This document shows, in pieces, positions 1 through 7,964 of a stretch of DNA of 56,552 bases (within the stretch, counting starts at the first letter, position 1; each line of letters opens with the position of its first letter). Source of the stretch: Brumimicrobium sp035497735 (GTDB lineage: Bacteria > Bacteroidota > Bacteroidia > Flavobacteriales_D > Crocinitomicaceae); the NCBI GenBank assembly GCA_035497735.1, contig DATJCX010000056.1:1-56552 (forward strand), read 5' to 3'. The notes under the pieces are model-generated. The model made no database searches, was not told the origin of the DNA, and was given only the letters and a program-made list of their open reading frames with translations. A program made the translations under genes and the position numbers.

Positions 1-60
1 GGCAAAAGGATTAAAGTTGAAAAGGAAAGTGGTATTCCTGGTGCATGAAAGTGATCTAAT

Positions 61-376
61 ATATAAGGTAGAAATATACTCCTTATATATAGGTAGAAAA
101 TTGAAGGTGGAATCCGAGATGAAAGAAAGTGTCCTTATATAGATAAAAGTTTACTCCTTATATATAGGTAGAAAATTGAAGGTGGAATTTCAGATGGAAG
201 AAAGTGTCCTTATATATAAGGTAGAAGTTCACTTCTTATATAGATGTGATAAATTGAAGGTTGAATTCGAGATGGAAGAACGTGTCCTTATATATAGGTA
301 TAGAAAAATGAAGGTGGAATCCGAGATAGAAGAAGTGTCCGTATATAGAAGGTAGAAGTTCACTCCTTATATACAT
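61..376. repeat. Imperfect ~75-bp tandem repeat array with internal palindromes
   Basis: Three elements recur in the same order: a CTCCTTATATATAGGTAG-like block (starting near 78, 153, 231 and 362), a TTGAAGGTGGAAT block (near 101, 176, 255 and 309) and a GAAGAAAGTGTCCTTATATA block (near 124, 198, 277 and 331). The first two intervals are 75 and 78 bp; the last unit is shortened. One junction (208-221) reads CCTTATATATAAGG, a perfect 14-bp palindrome, and other copies are decayed versions of it. Bases 1-60 look like a further degenerate copy, so the array probably continues left of the window. No open reading frame spans it. I do not recognise the repeat family. Confidence 0.75.
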
Positions 377-390
377 TTGGGAATTCAGGT

Positions 391-426
391 AAAGAAAACG
401 CCTCAACAACTTTCGTTATTGAGGCG
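391..426 (-). terminator. Intrinsic terminator of the folP-kinase-regulator operon
   Basis: The arms CGCCTCAA (399-406) and TTGAGGCG (419-426) pair perfectly, with an inner AAC/GTT extension and a TTTC loop. On the minus strand the hairpin is followed by TTTTCTTT (complement of 391-398). It lies about 20 bp after the stop of the receiver-Crp regulator gene, so it ends transcripts coming from the right. Confidence 0.85.
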
Positions 427-447
427 ATCTTTAAAGTATGTATATAA

Positions 448-1503
448 TTAAAATTTATAGTCCTTTAATGAAGGGTAGTCTAATATGGTAATCAATGAAC
501 CTTTCGACTTGATGTAATTGTCTTTCTTAAATTCACTTAAAATACGAATCACAGATTCTGTTGCAGTTCCAACCATACTTGCCAGTTCATCTCTGGTAAC
601 AACTACTTCTACTTTTTCAGCGAGACCTTCTTGATACTTCACATACAGTTTAGCTAGAGCATTCGCTACTCTTTTTCTAACTGTATTATAAGCTAAGCTC
701 ACTAATTCGTTTTCTCTATCTACAATATCTCCTGCTAAAAGCTTGATAAAGTTTAGAGATACATCTTTACTGGAAAGTATAAGTTGCTCAAAATCTTCTT
801 TTGAAATCAAAGCCAATTGTGCTCCTTCGATTGAGATTGCAAATTCATTATATGTTCCAGGAGACAATAAATCAATATATCCGAAGAAATCTCCTGCACT
901 GTATATTCCAGTAACTAATTCTTTATCATCTTTTGTAACCTTGTAATTACGAATATGCCCACTTTTAACGTAGTATAAAAACTTAGGTGTATCTCCTTCC
1001 CTATAGATAATCTCTCTTTTTCCGAATGATTTAATAGGTGCGTTTTCTTTTAGAACTTCAAATCCTGTTAAATCTAATACCGCATTTTGAAATCCTTCCC
1101 ATTTATCAGTAGCATTCATGATAGCTGAGAAACGTTTTCTTTTCTCTAATCTAGACTCAATCGCTTCCAACAATTCGATTTCCTCAAAAGGTTTCGTGAT
1201 ATAATCGTCAGCTCCTAGATTCATTCCTTTACGGAAATCATGTCTATCCGCTTTAGCAGAAAGGAAAATAAAAGGAATAGCTCTCGTACTAGGAATTTTG
1301 CTTAAATAATAAAGCACACCGTATCCGTCTAATTCCGGCATCATTATATCACAAATAATAAGATCTGGCAATTCTCTCTTCACAACTTCCACTCCCTCTT
1401 TACCATTGGCAGCGGGAATTACTTGGTAATCTGCAAGCTCTAACATTTCAACAATGTTCTCTCGCATTTCATGATTATCTTCTATAACAACTATTTTGTG
1501 CAT
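448..1503 (-). CDS. Receiver-Crp/Fnr fusion transcriptional regulator
   Basis: 351 residues. An N-terminal CheY-like receiver (about 1-120) has the acidic pair E8/D9, phospho-acceptor D52 in CDIMMPELDG, S82 and K104 (ITKPF). A cyclic-nucleotide-binding fold follows (about 145-260; the stretch REGDTPKFLYYVKSGHIR is typical), then a Crp-type winged helix-turn-helix (about 275-345, VTRDELASMVGTATESVIR). This architecture is known in Bacteroidota: phosphorylation replaces or supplements ligand control of a Crp-like DNA binder. It lies 24 bp downstream of a histidine kinase gene in the same operon, and that kinase is the obvious partner. Whether the Crp pocket still binds a nucleotide cannot be read from the sequence. 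The signal and target genes are unknown. Confidence 0.9.
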   Translation of the reverse strand: MHKIVVIEDNHEMRENIVEMLELADYQVIPAANGKEGVEVVKRELPDLIICDIMMPELDGYGVLYYLSKIPSTRAIPFIFLSAKADRHDFRKGMNLGADDYITKPFEEIELLEAIESRLEKRKRFSAIMNATDKWEGFQNAVLDLTGFEVLKENAPIKSFGKREIIYREGDTPKFLYYVKSGHIRNYKVTKDDKELVTGIYSAGDFFGYIDLLSPGTYNEFAISIEGAQLALISKEDFEQLILSSKDVSLNFIKLLAGDIVDRENELVSLAYNTVRKRVANALAKLYVKYQEGLAEKVEVVVTRDELASMVGTATESVIRILSEFKKDNYIKSKGSLITILDYPSLKDYKF

Positions 1504-1527
1504 ACTATTGTACTTATATATTCTGTT

Positions 1528-3042
1528 TTAATTTTTTGGCAAAGTAATAAAAAAAGTAGTTCCCTCAGCCTCCTTCGATTCAAAAGATATATCTCCGTTC
1601 AATAAATCCAAGTATCTCAAGACGATGTTTAGTCCTAAACCTGTACCTTCAATATTCGTAACGTTACCGGCTCTAAAAAATCGTGTAAATAAATTTTTCT
1701 GATCTTTTTCCGGTATACCAACACCGAAATCTTGAATCACAACTTTAACTCTATCTCCCAAATCCTCTACTCCTACTATGATGTCTGTGCCAACTTTCGA
1801 ATACTTCACAGCATTTGACAATAAGTTTATAACAGTATTCTTCAACATTAATTCATCTGTAGAAATAGTTAACTCCTTCGGTCCCTTATACACAATCTTT
1901 TGATTGGGCTTAAGCGATTCTGTCATATCCTCAAAAGTTTCAAAAAGAACTTCGGGTAGATTTTGCTCTGTAAACCTAGCGTTAACTTTACCTGCTTCCA
2001 ACTTTTCAAAAGAAAGGAAGTCGTTTAGTATCGATGTTAGGTTATGAACAGCGTTCTTAATTCTTTCTGAATGCTTTGGTATTTTTTCTAGATCTTCTTT
2101 CTCAACATACTTCAATATCAAACTAGCTGATGAATTGATGGTTGTTAAAGGAGTTCTAAATTCATGAGACGCCATAGAAACAAAGCGTGACTTCATCTCG
2201 GTTAATTCTCTTTCTTTATTTAAAGTTTCCTCTAATTTTCTTGCAACTTCTTTTTGACGGCTTATGTTCTGCTCTACAACTAGAATTTTATCCACTACAT
2301 CATTATCAAAAGATAAAGGCGTTGCGTTTAACAAGTAAGTTCTATTTCCTACTTCAATTTCAAAGTTTCTTGGTGTTCCCTTGAATACTTCGTCTAATTC
2401 TTTCTTAACTTTTTTACGCGCTACTTCGTCAATTCTATCCAAGTAATCAATACCGATTAAATCGGCTGATTCAATTCCTAATTCATATAAACCCTGCCCT
2501 TCGGCAAAAAGGTATTTATATGAACGATCAAAAATACTGATAACTCCGCTCGGAAAATTCCTAGCAATGGACTTGTGTAAATTTTCACTTTCGCGAAGCT
2601 CCCTTGTTCTCTCTCTTACTTTCAACTCTAAAGACTCCTTCATTCTTTGAAGTTCTTCTTCATTCTCTCTCCTCTCGGTAACGTCGGAAACTAACGCTAC
2701 AACATATTTATGACCTTCTGGACTAACAAAAGGATTTAAACTTACTTGAACTGGGAATTCTGTACCATCTTTTCTAACACCGTCTAATCTTAAGTTCGCA
2801 CCCATCAAACGCGCTGTAGGGCGTTCATTATATCCTTCTCTTTGACTTTGGTGAGTGTCTCTCTTACCTGTTGGAACAAGTGTTTCAATTTTTTGGCCTA
2901 TTAATTCATTAACTTCGTAGCCAAACATCTTTGCGCCGGGAATGTTAACTTTTACGATAACAGCTTTGTCATCAACTAAGATAAGTCCTTCGTTAATAAC
3001 CCCAAAAAAAACTTTATATAAATTATTACTTTCTAAATCCAT
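1528..3042 (-). CDS. PAS-domain sensor histidine kinase
   Basis: 504 residues with no membrane segment, so probably cytoplasmic. PAS domain 1 (about 8-125, ending in a PAC-like SDVTERRENEEE) is followed by a short coiled coil (125-152), a second PAS-like region (about 155-270), a HisKA domain with the H-box ASHEFRTPL (phospho-accepting H293) and a HATPase_c domain with N-box N406/N410, G1 DFGVGIP (438-444), F-box FTRFFRAGN and G2 GTGLGL (466-471). All catalytic boxes are intact. It starts 6 bp after folP and precedes the receiver-Crp gene, so the three are probably one transcript. The ligand of the PAS domains is not predictable; the fully soluble layout suggests an internal redox, gas or metabolic cue. 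Confidence 0.92.
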   Translation of the reverse strand: MDLESNNLYKVFFGVINEGLILVDDKAVIVKVNIPGAKMFGYEVNELIGQKIETLVPTGKRDTHQSQREGYNERPTARLMGANLRLDGVRKDGTEFPVQVSLNPFVSPEGHKYVVALVSDVTERRENEEELQRMKESLELKVRERTRELRESENLHKSIARNFPSGVISIFDRSYKYLFAEGQGLYELGIESADLIGIDYLDRIDEVARKKVKKELDEVFKGTPRNFEIEVGNRTYLLNATPLSFDNDVVDKILVVEQNISRQKEVARKLEETLNKERELTEMKSRFVSMASHEFRTPLTTINSSASLILKYVEKEDLEKIPKHSERIKNAVHNLTSILNDFLSFEKLEAGKVNARFTEQNLPEVLFETFEDMTESLKPNQKIVYKGPKELTISTDELMLKNTVINLLSNAVKYSKVGTDIIVGVEDLGDRVKVVIQDFGVGIPEKDQKNLFTRFFRAGNVTNIEGTGLGLNIVLRYLDLLNGDISFESKEAEGTTFFITLPKN

Positions 3043-3048
3043 ACTCTG

Positions 3049-3906
3049 TTAAGCATTAATCGCCTCGATAATTTGTCTGGCTTGAACTGCTTCTTCAACA
3101 TCATGCACTCTAATAATGGCATAATTCTCAAATATACTTAAAGTATTTAAAACTGTTGTACCATTCAAAGAATTGTCTGCCTTTATATCCAACAATTTGT
3201 ATATCATCGATTTTCTTGATATTCCTATTAGTATAGGACAATCCAAAAGCTTTAGGTAAGCAACATTTTTAAATAAAGTATAATTTTGCTCTAGATTTTT
3301 CGCAAAACCAAAGCCTGGATCTACAATAATATCTTTGACACCTTTCTGTCTTAACTTCTCAACTTTTTGGCTCAACTCAAACACTACCTCTTTAACCACA
3401 TCGTCATATTGACATAAACTCTGCATGGTTTGCGCATCACCTCTAGCGTGCATCAGTATATAAGCAACATCTAATTCTGCTACGAGATCAAACATTTTAT
3501 CATCGTATTCACCGCCATAAACATCATTTATAATATCCGCTCCATTTTCCACAGCAATTCTAGCAACTTCAGAACGAAACGTGTCAACACTTATTAAAAT
3601 CTCAGAAAATTTATTCTTCAACAATTTAATAATAGGAATAATTCGATTTAACTCTTCTTCTGTCGATAACAAATCAGCTCCCGGTCTAGTAGAAACACCA
3701 CCGACATCAATGATGTCAACGCCTGATTCAATCATACTTTCAGCACGAAGAAATGCGTCTTCAACAGACCGATTTCGACTCCCCTCAAAGAAGGAATCCG
3801 GTGTCAGATTAAGCACTCCCATAATCATCGATTTATTAACATTAATCAATTTATCGTCGCACTTCAACCTTTTATTTAAGTCATAATTACTATCTTTCGA
3901 TTTCAT
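3049..3906 (-). CDS. folP: Dihydropteroate synthase
   Basis: 285 residues, close to the usual family length. It condenses 6-hydroxymethyl-dihydropterin pyrophosphate with p-aminobenzoate in folate synthesis and is the sulfonamide target. Visible signatures are MGVLNLTPDSFFEGS (29-43, the pterin/pyrophosphate loop), IIDVGGVSTRPGA (65-77), LISVDTF, IINDVYGG, DPGFGFAKN (196-204), GISRK (228-232) and RVHD (266-269). The start at 3906 gives a 28-residue lead-in matching the short N-terminal extension seen in relatives; an internal Met at 29 is possible. It heads a minus-strand operon with the kinase and regulator downstream and is divergent from the DUF1599 gene with only 19 bp between starts. Confidence 0.93.
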   Translation of the reverse strand: MKSKDSNYDLNKRLKCDDKLINVNKSMIMGVLNLTPDSFFEGSRNRSVEDAFLRAESMIESGVDIIDVGGVSTRPGADLLSTEEELNRIIPIIKLLKNKFSEILISVDTFRSEVARIAVENGADIINDVYGGEYDDKMFDLVAELDVAYILMHARGDAQTMQSLCQYDDVVKEVVFELSQKVEKLRQKGVKDIIVDPGFGFAKNLEQNYTLFKNVAYLKLLDCPILIGISRKSMIYKLLDIKADNSLNGTTVLNTLSIFENYAIIRVHDVEEAVQARQIIEAINA

Positions 3907-3925
3907 AAGCTATTTTAAAATAAAA

Positions 3926-4462
3926 ATGTCAAATACTGTTGAGCAATATACAAAAGTAATTTCCAAATGTCGGGAAATTTTTGAAAAGAAAACAAAAGAT
4001 TACGGAACGGCTTGGAGGGTGTTAAGGCCCAGTTCTTTAACAGACCAAATATTCATAAAAGCCCAACGCATTCGTACGATCCAAGAGTCGGGAGCTAACA
4101 AAGTTGGAGAAGATATTGAAGATGAATTTGTAGGTATCATCAACTATTGTGCGATGGCAGTAATCCAACTACAAGAAGGAGATAATTTACCTTTGGAATT
4201 AGCACCTGAAAAGACACTTGAGCTTTATGATAAATACACCAAAATCGCTTTAACTCTCATGGAAAATAAGAATCATGACTATGGTGAAGCTTGGAGAGAT
4301 ATGCGTGTAAGTTCCTTGACAGACTTGATTTTAATGAAGCTTTTACGCGTAAAACAAATCGAGGACAATAATGGAAAAACCCTTATCAGTGAGGGCATCG
4401 ATGCCAATTACTATGACATGCTTAATTATGCTGTTTTTGCTTTAATTCATTTAAAATATTAA
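3926..4462 (+). CDS. DUF1599-family protein with two tandem domain copies
   Basis: 178 residues made of two related halves. Copy 1 has KTKDYGTAWRVLRPSSLTD (about 23-41) and copy 2 KNHDYGEAWRDMRVSSLTD (about 115-133); both continue with a helical stretch in which D-x-I/L-x-x-K and R-x-x-Q-I recur. I recognise this as the DUF1599 family, which Pfam has renamed as a nucleotide-modification-associated domain; no biochemical activity is known to me. The gene starts a compact run with the DoxX-like membrane protein, tpiA and prmA, an order common in Bacteroidota beside folP. No signal peptide or membrane helix, so cytoplasmic. Confidence 0.85.
   Translation: MSNTVEQYTKVISKCREIFEKKTKDYGTAWRVLRPSSLTDQIFIKAQRIRTIQESGANKVGEDIEDEFVGIINYCAMAVIQLQEGDNLPLELAPEKTLELYDKYTKIALTLMENKNHDYGEAWRDMRVSSLTDLILMKLLRVKQIEDNNGKTLISEGIDANYYDMLNYAVFALIHLKY
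3951..3958 (-). promoter_or_regulatory. Candidate folP -7 box inside the DUF1599 gene
   Basis: On the minus strand TACTTTTG matches TAnnTTTG, 45 bp upstream of the folP ATG. Because the two divergent starts are only 19 bp apart, the folP promoter must lie within the DUF1599 coding region, and this is the best candidate. No -33 element is clear. Confidence 0.4.
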
Positions 4463-4472
4463 AAAAAATAAA

Positions 4473-6368
4473 ATGCTGAAAAATAATAAGTTATCGTTAA
4501 CAGGAAAATCTTTAATTTTCAATATCGTTTTTATTACACTCAATCTACTAGGATTGGCGTTTTTGGTGATGGGCTACCACCCTGCTTTTGAAGAAAATTC
4601 ATTGCTTTTCAGACTGTTAGGCTATGGTTTAATGGGGGCTTCTTTAGCAGCTCTCCTATTCCTAGAAGGTCTCATATTATTAGCCTACGTGGCACGTGTA
4701 ATTGTAGGTGGATTATTTATCGTTTCAGGACTAATAAAAGCCAACGATCCCCTAGGATTTGCCTATAAACTGGAAGAATACTTTGAAGATGGTGCTTTGG
4801 CATATAGAATAAAAGAATGGTTTAACTGGGAGTCTTTCAGTCTCGAATTCTTAATAGAACACGCCTTATTGGTTAGTGTTGTCTTATTAATTTTTGAAAT
4901 CATTATAGGTGCTTTATTAATTTTAGGCGTTAAACTAAGAGGTTCAGCATGGTTGCTTATGATATTGATGTTGTTTTTCACTTTCTTAACGTGGCACACC
5001 AAGGAATGTGATCCTAGTGCAACTTTTAATGATTTAGACACTTACGGAATCAACTCATCCATAGCGGTTGCTAAAATGGCTGAGGCGGAACACAACGAAT
5101 TGATAACAATAGTCAAACAAACCAATGAAAACGTAACAATTAGAGAGGTTAAGAAACCACAGTGTGTTGACGATTGCGGATGTTTTGGAGACGCTATGAA
5201 AGGTTCAATCGGTCGTTCACTAACACCAGCAGAAAGTTTCTGGAAAGATATCGTTCTACTTTACTTGTCGCTGATTATCTTATTCTCGGCTCGAAAAATT
5301 GCTATCAATGATGCGAAAGAGAATATTATAATGACTGTTTTCGGACTTATCTTTATTGGATTCTTTTCGGTTATTTTCACTTGGACTTTCCCGATTTTCT
5401 TTGCTATTATCAGCTTAATCCTCGCATTGTGGACCAAACGAGCTGGAGGTAGACTCTTTGGGAATGAATGGGGAATGATATTGACGCTGACAATAGTTTC
5501 AGGAATTTTCACTGCGTACTCATTAATGTACCAACCAATCAGAGATTATCGTCCTTATCACGTAGGAAGTAATTTAGTTGACAGAATGACTGATGGAGAA
5601 GAAGGGATTTATGAAAACTTCATGCTCTATCACAATACTAAGACGAAACAAGATACATTAATTACTGTACTTGATGAAACAACAAAAGCAATCTGGAGTG
5701 ATACCGAAACATGGCAATTTGTTAAACGTGATACAAAAACGATTTTAGCAGCTGTTTTACCGTCCATTCAACAATTTGAACCAGAAATTGACGTAGAAAG
5801 TATGACAGATGTGGAAAGAGAGTTTGCACCAATCGCTCAAATACTAGAAGAAAATCAAATTGAATATGTTCAGCTCATCGATAGAGAATCTGGTAACATT
5901 GATTTGGTTTCCATGGAAGACTTCCCTTATATGATAGAGGATATGGACACAGCCGACTATTCGATTGGAGATACACTTCTAATGGTAGATGAATATTTCA
6001 CTTTGGTTAGTCTAAAGGAATACATCTTAGAAGCAGATCAAGTTTTACTTATATTCTGCAGAAACTTCGATGAAGCTAATTTTAGCAGAATCGATCGATT
6101 AGTAGATATCAATGAAAAAGCAAAAGAACACAATATCCCTGTTATTATGATTACAACAGAAGGGAAAGTAGCGGTAGAGCAATTCAGAGAAAAGACAGGA
6201 TTAATTGTTCCTACTATTCAAAACGATGATATTGAAATAAAAGCAATTACTCGTTCCAATCCAACCTTAATGGTATTAAATGGTGGAGTTGTTAAAGGGA
6301 AATATCCTTTCCGCTCTACTCCTTCTTGGAACTGGTTAATTGAAAACGTATTAAATTTAGAGAATTAA
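4473..6368 (+). CDS. BT_3928-type DoxX membrane protein with thioredoxin-like C-terminus
   Basis: 631 residues. The N-terminal part (about 15-350) carries eight or more hydrophobic helices. The segment with VIVGGLFIVSGLIKANDP (77-94) is a DoxX/MauE-type signature, and a cysteine cluster CVDDCGCFGD (C231, C235, C237) lies in a loop. The C-terminal third (about 500-631) resembles a thioredoxin/TlpA fold (VLLIFCRNFDEA, HNIPVIMITTEG, SNPTLMVLNGGVV) but lacks a CxxC redox motif. Its role is unknown; a part in envelope redox or respiratory chemistry is an inference from DoxX relatives. It begins 10 bp after the DUF1599 gene, and its stop is 1 bp from the tpiA start, so translation is probably coupled. 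Confidence 0.82.
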   Translation: MLKNNKLSLTGKSLIFNIVFITLNLLGLAFLVMGYHPAFEENSLLFRLLGYGLMGASLAALLFLEGLILLAYVARVIVGGLFIVSGLIKANDPLGFAYKLEEYFEDGALAYRIKEWFNWESFSLEFLIEHALLVSVVLLIFEIIIGALLILGVKLRGSAWLLMILMLFFTFLTWHTKECDPSATFNDLDTYGINSSIAVAKMAEAEHNELITIVKQTNENVTIREVKKPQCVDDCGCFGDAMKGSIGRSLTPAESFWKDIVLLYLSLIILFSARKIAINDAKENIIMTVFGLIFIGFFSVIFTWTFPIFFAIISLILALWTKRAGGRLFGNEWGMILTLTIVSGIFTAYSLMYQPIRDYRPYHVGSNLVDRMTDGEEGIYENFMLYHNTKTKQDTLITVLDETTKAIWSDTETWQFVKRDTKTILAAVLPSIQQFEPEIDVESMTDVEREFAPIAQILEENQIEYVQLIDRESGNIDLVSMEDFPYMIEDMDTADYSIGDTLLMVDEYFTLVSLKEYILEADQVLLIFCRNFDEANFSRIDRLVDINEKAKEHNIPVIMITTEGKVAVEQFREKTGLIVPTIQNDDIEIKAITRSNPTLMVLNGGVVKGKYPFRSTPSWNWLIENVLNLEN

Positions 6369-6369
6369 A

Positions 6370-7119
6370 ATGAGAAAGAAAATTGTTGCTGGAAACTGGA
6401 AGATGAACCTTCTATTAGAAGAAGCTAAAAACTTAAATAGTCTGGTAAATAATGGTATTAAAGCTAACAAATACAATTGTGAGGTTTACCACTTTGTTCC
6501 ATCGATGTACTTGTTGCCTTTATTAAGTACAGACAACAAAGTAAGGATTGGAGCACAAAACGGTTACCCTGCAAAGAACGGTGCATTTACGGGAGAAATC
6601 AGTATGTACCAACTTTCGAAAGCAAATGTTAACGCCATCTTAATTGGACATTCAGAAAGAAGACAATTATTTCATGAAACAGAGAGCTTTTTAAAAGAAA
6701 AAGTAAACGCTGCAATCAATGAAGACCTCAAGGTTTTCTTCTGTTGCGGTGAAACATTAGAGCAGAGAAATTCAAGTAACTACACCAATATTGTAATTAG
6801 TCAATTGGAAAACTCACTGTTCCACTTAAGTGCCGAAGACTTCAAAGGAGTTGTCATCGCGTATGAACCTATTTGGGCAATTGGAACAGGGAAAACAGCA
6901 ACAGCTGAACAAGCAAATGAAATGCATATTGCTTTAAGAAAGGCTATAGCAAATGCATATACTCCTAAAATTGCTGAAGAAACTACCATCTTATATGGTG
7001 GAAGTTGTAAACCTTCAAATGCAAAAGAATTATTGAGTCAGTCAGACATTGATGGCGGACTTATTGGTGGAGCTTCCTTAAATGCTGAAGACTTTTTATC
7101 TATTATTTCAAACTACTAA
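6370..7119 (+). CDS. tpiA: Triosephosphate isomerase
   Basis: 249 residues, the standard length. It interconverts dihydroxyacetone phosphate and glyceraldehyde 3-phosphate in glycolysis. All catalytic elements are present: AGNWKMN with N9 and K11, H94 in IGHSERR, E166 in AYEPIWAIGTGKTA (which also begins flexible loop 6), YGGSCKP and the phosphate-binding GGLIGGASL near the C-terminus. The segment HFVPSMYLLPLL around 41-52 replaces the more usual APPFTNL and is slightly unusual. It is packed between the DoxX-like gene (1 bp) and prmA (6 bp). Confidence 0.97.
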   Translation: MRKKIVAGNWKMNLLLEEAKNLNSLVNNGIKANKYNCEVYHFVPSMYLLPLLSTDNKVRIGAQNGYPAKNGAFTGEISMYQLSKANVNAILIGHSERRQLFHETESFLKEKVNAAINEDLKVFFCCGETLEQRNSSNYTNIVISQLENSLFHLSAEDFKGVVIAYEPIWAIGTGKTATAEQANEMHIALRKAIANAYTPKIAEETTILYGGSCKPSNAKELLSQSDIDGGLIGGASLNAEDFLSIISNY

Positions 7120-7125
7120 TAGCGT

Positions 7126-7959
7126 ATGGACTATATTCAACTTAATTTAAACATAGCACCCAAGAACCCTTGGTTAGAAATCATTACACAAGAGTTAGCC
7201 GACATTGACTTCGATAGTTTTATGGAAGAAGGCCAAACTTTACAAGCTTTTATTCCTAGCGATTTATTTGATAAAAAAAAGGTAAATGAATTAATAGAGG
7301 AATATCGCGCAAAAGATATCGCTATTGAAGTTGAACAAATTCATATCCCTTCCCAAAATTGGAATGCAACATGGGAGGCAGATTATCAGCCAGTAAAAAT
7401 TGAAGATAAACTTATTATTAGAGCTCCCTTTCATTCTAAGGAAGGAAACTATAAAATGAGTATTGAAATTCAGCCACAAATGTCTTTCGGGACAGGTCAT
7501 CATCAAACAACTTATTTGTTGTGCGACACCTTGTTAGATGAAGACTTTAATCAGAAGTCTGTTTTAGACGTTGGAACAGGTACAGGAGTACTAGGAATCT
7601 TAGCGGCTAAACTAAATGCAAGTCATATAGTAGGAACAGACATAGAAGCTGGAGCGGTTGAAAATGCGATTGAAAATATCGGTCGAAACAATATTTCTAA
7701 CTTCGAAATTCTAGAAGGAGACATTGAAGTTGTAACCAAAAAGGATTTTGACGTTATAATAGCTAACATAAACAAGAACGTTTTGATGCAACATCTTAAA
7801 AGTTATTCTGAAAGAATAAAAGAAGGTGGTTCTTTGTTTTTAAGTGGTTTCTTTGAAACTGATGCTGACTCTTTGATTGAAGAAGCAAAAAAGTTTGGTT
7901 TCAAATTTGTTCAACTCTACACCAGAGAAACATGGGCAGTATTAAAATTTAAAAAATAA
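7126..7959 (+). CDS. prmA: Ribosomal protein L11 methyltransferase
   Basis: 277 residues. PrmA trimethylates ribosomal protein L11 using S-adenosylmethionine. The N-terminal substrate-recognition part covers about 1-95. The methyltransferase core has FGTGHHQTT (121-129), motif I VLDVGTGTGVLGILAA (146-161), acidic D172 in VGTDIE, and IIANINKN (211-218), equivalent to the NPPF/NIL motif of the family. It is in the same run as tpiA and is followed after 5 bp by the 1536-residue unknown gene. Confidence 0.95.
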   Translation: MDYIQLNLNIAPKNPWLEIITQELADIDFDSFMEEGQTLQAFIPSDLFDKKKVNELIEEYRAKDIAIEVEQIHIPSQNWNATWEADYQPVKIEDKLIIRAPFHSKEGNYKMSIEIQPQMSFGTGHHQTTYLLCDTLLDEDFNQKSVLDVGTGTGVLGILAAKLNASHIVGTDIEAGAVENAIENIGRNNISNFEILEGDIEVVTKKDFDVIIANINKNVLMQHLKSYSERIKEGGSLFLSGFFETDADSLIEEAKKFGFKFVQLYTRETWAVLKFKK

Positions 7960-7964
7960 AATTC

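Noticed and set aside
61..376. Possible CRISPR array
   Set aside because: The repeat units are ~75 bp, imperfect and contiguous, with no unique equal-length spacers and no cas genes in the window.
743..946. 67-codon open frame on the plus strand
   Set aside because: It lies antisense inside the receiver-Crp gene, whose conserved domains fill the region.
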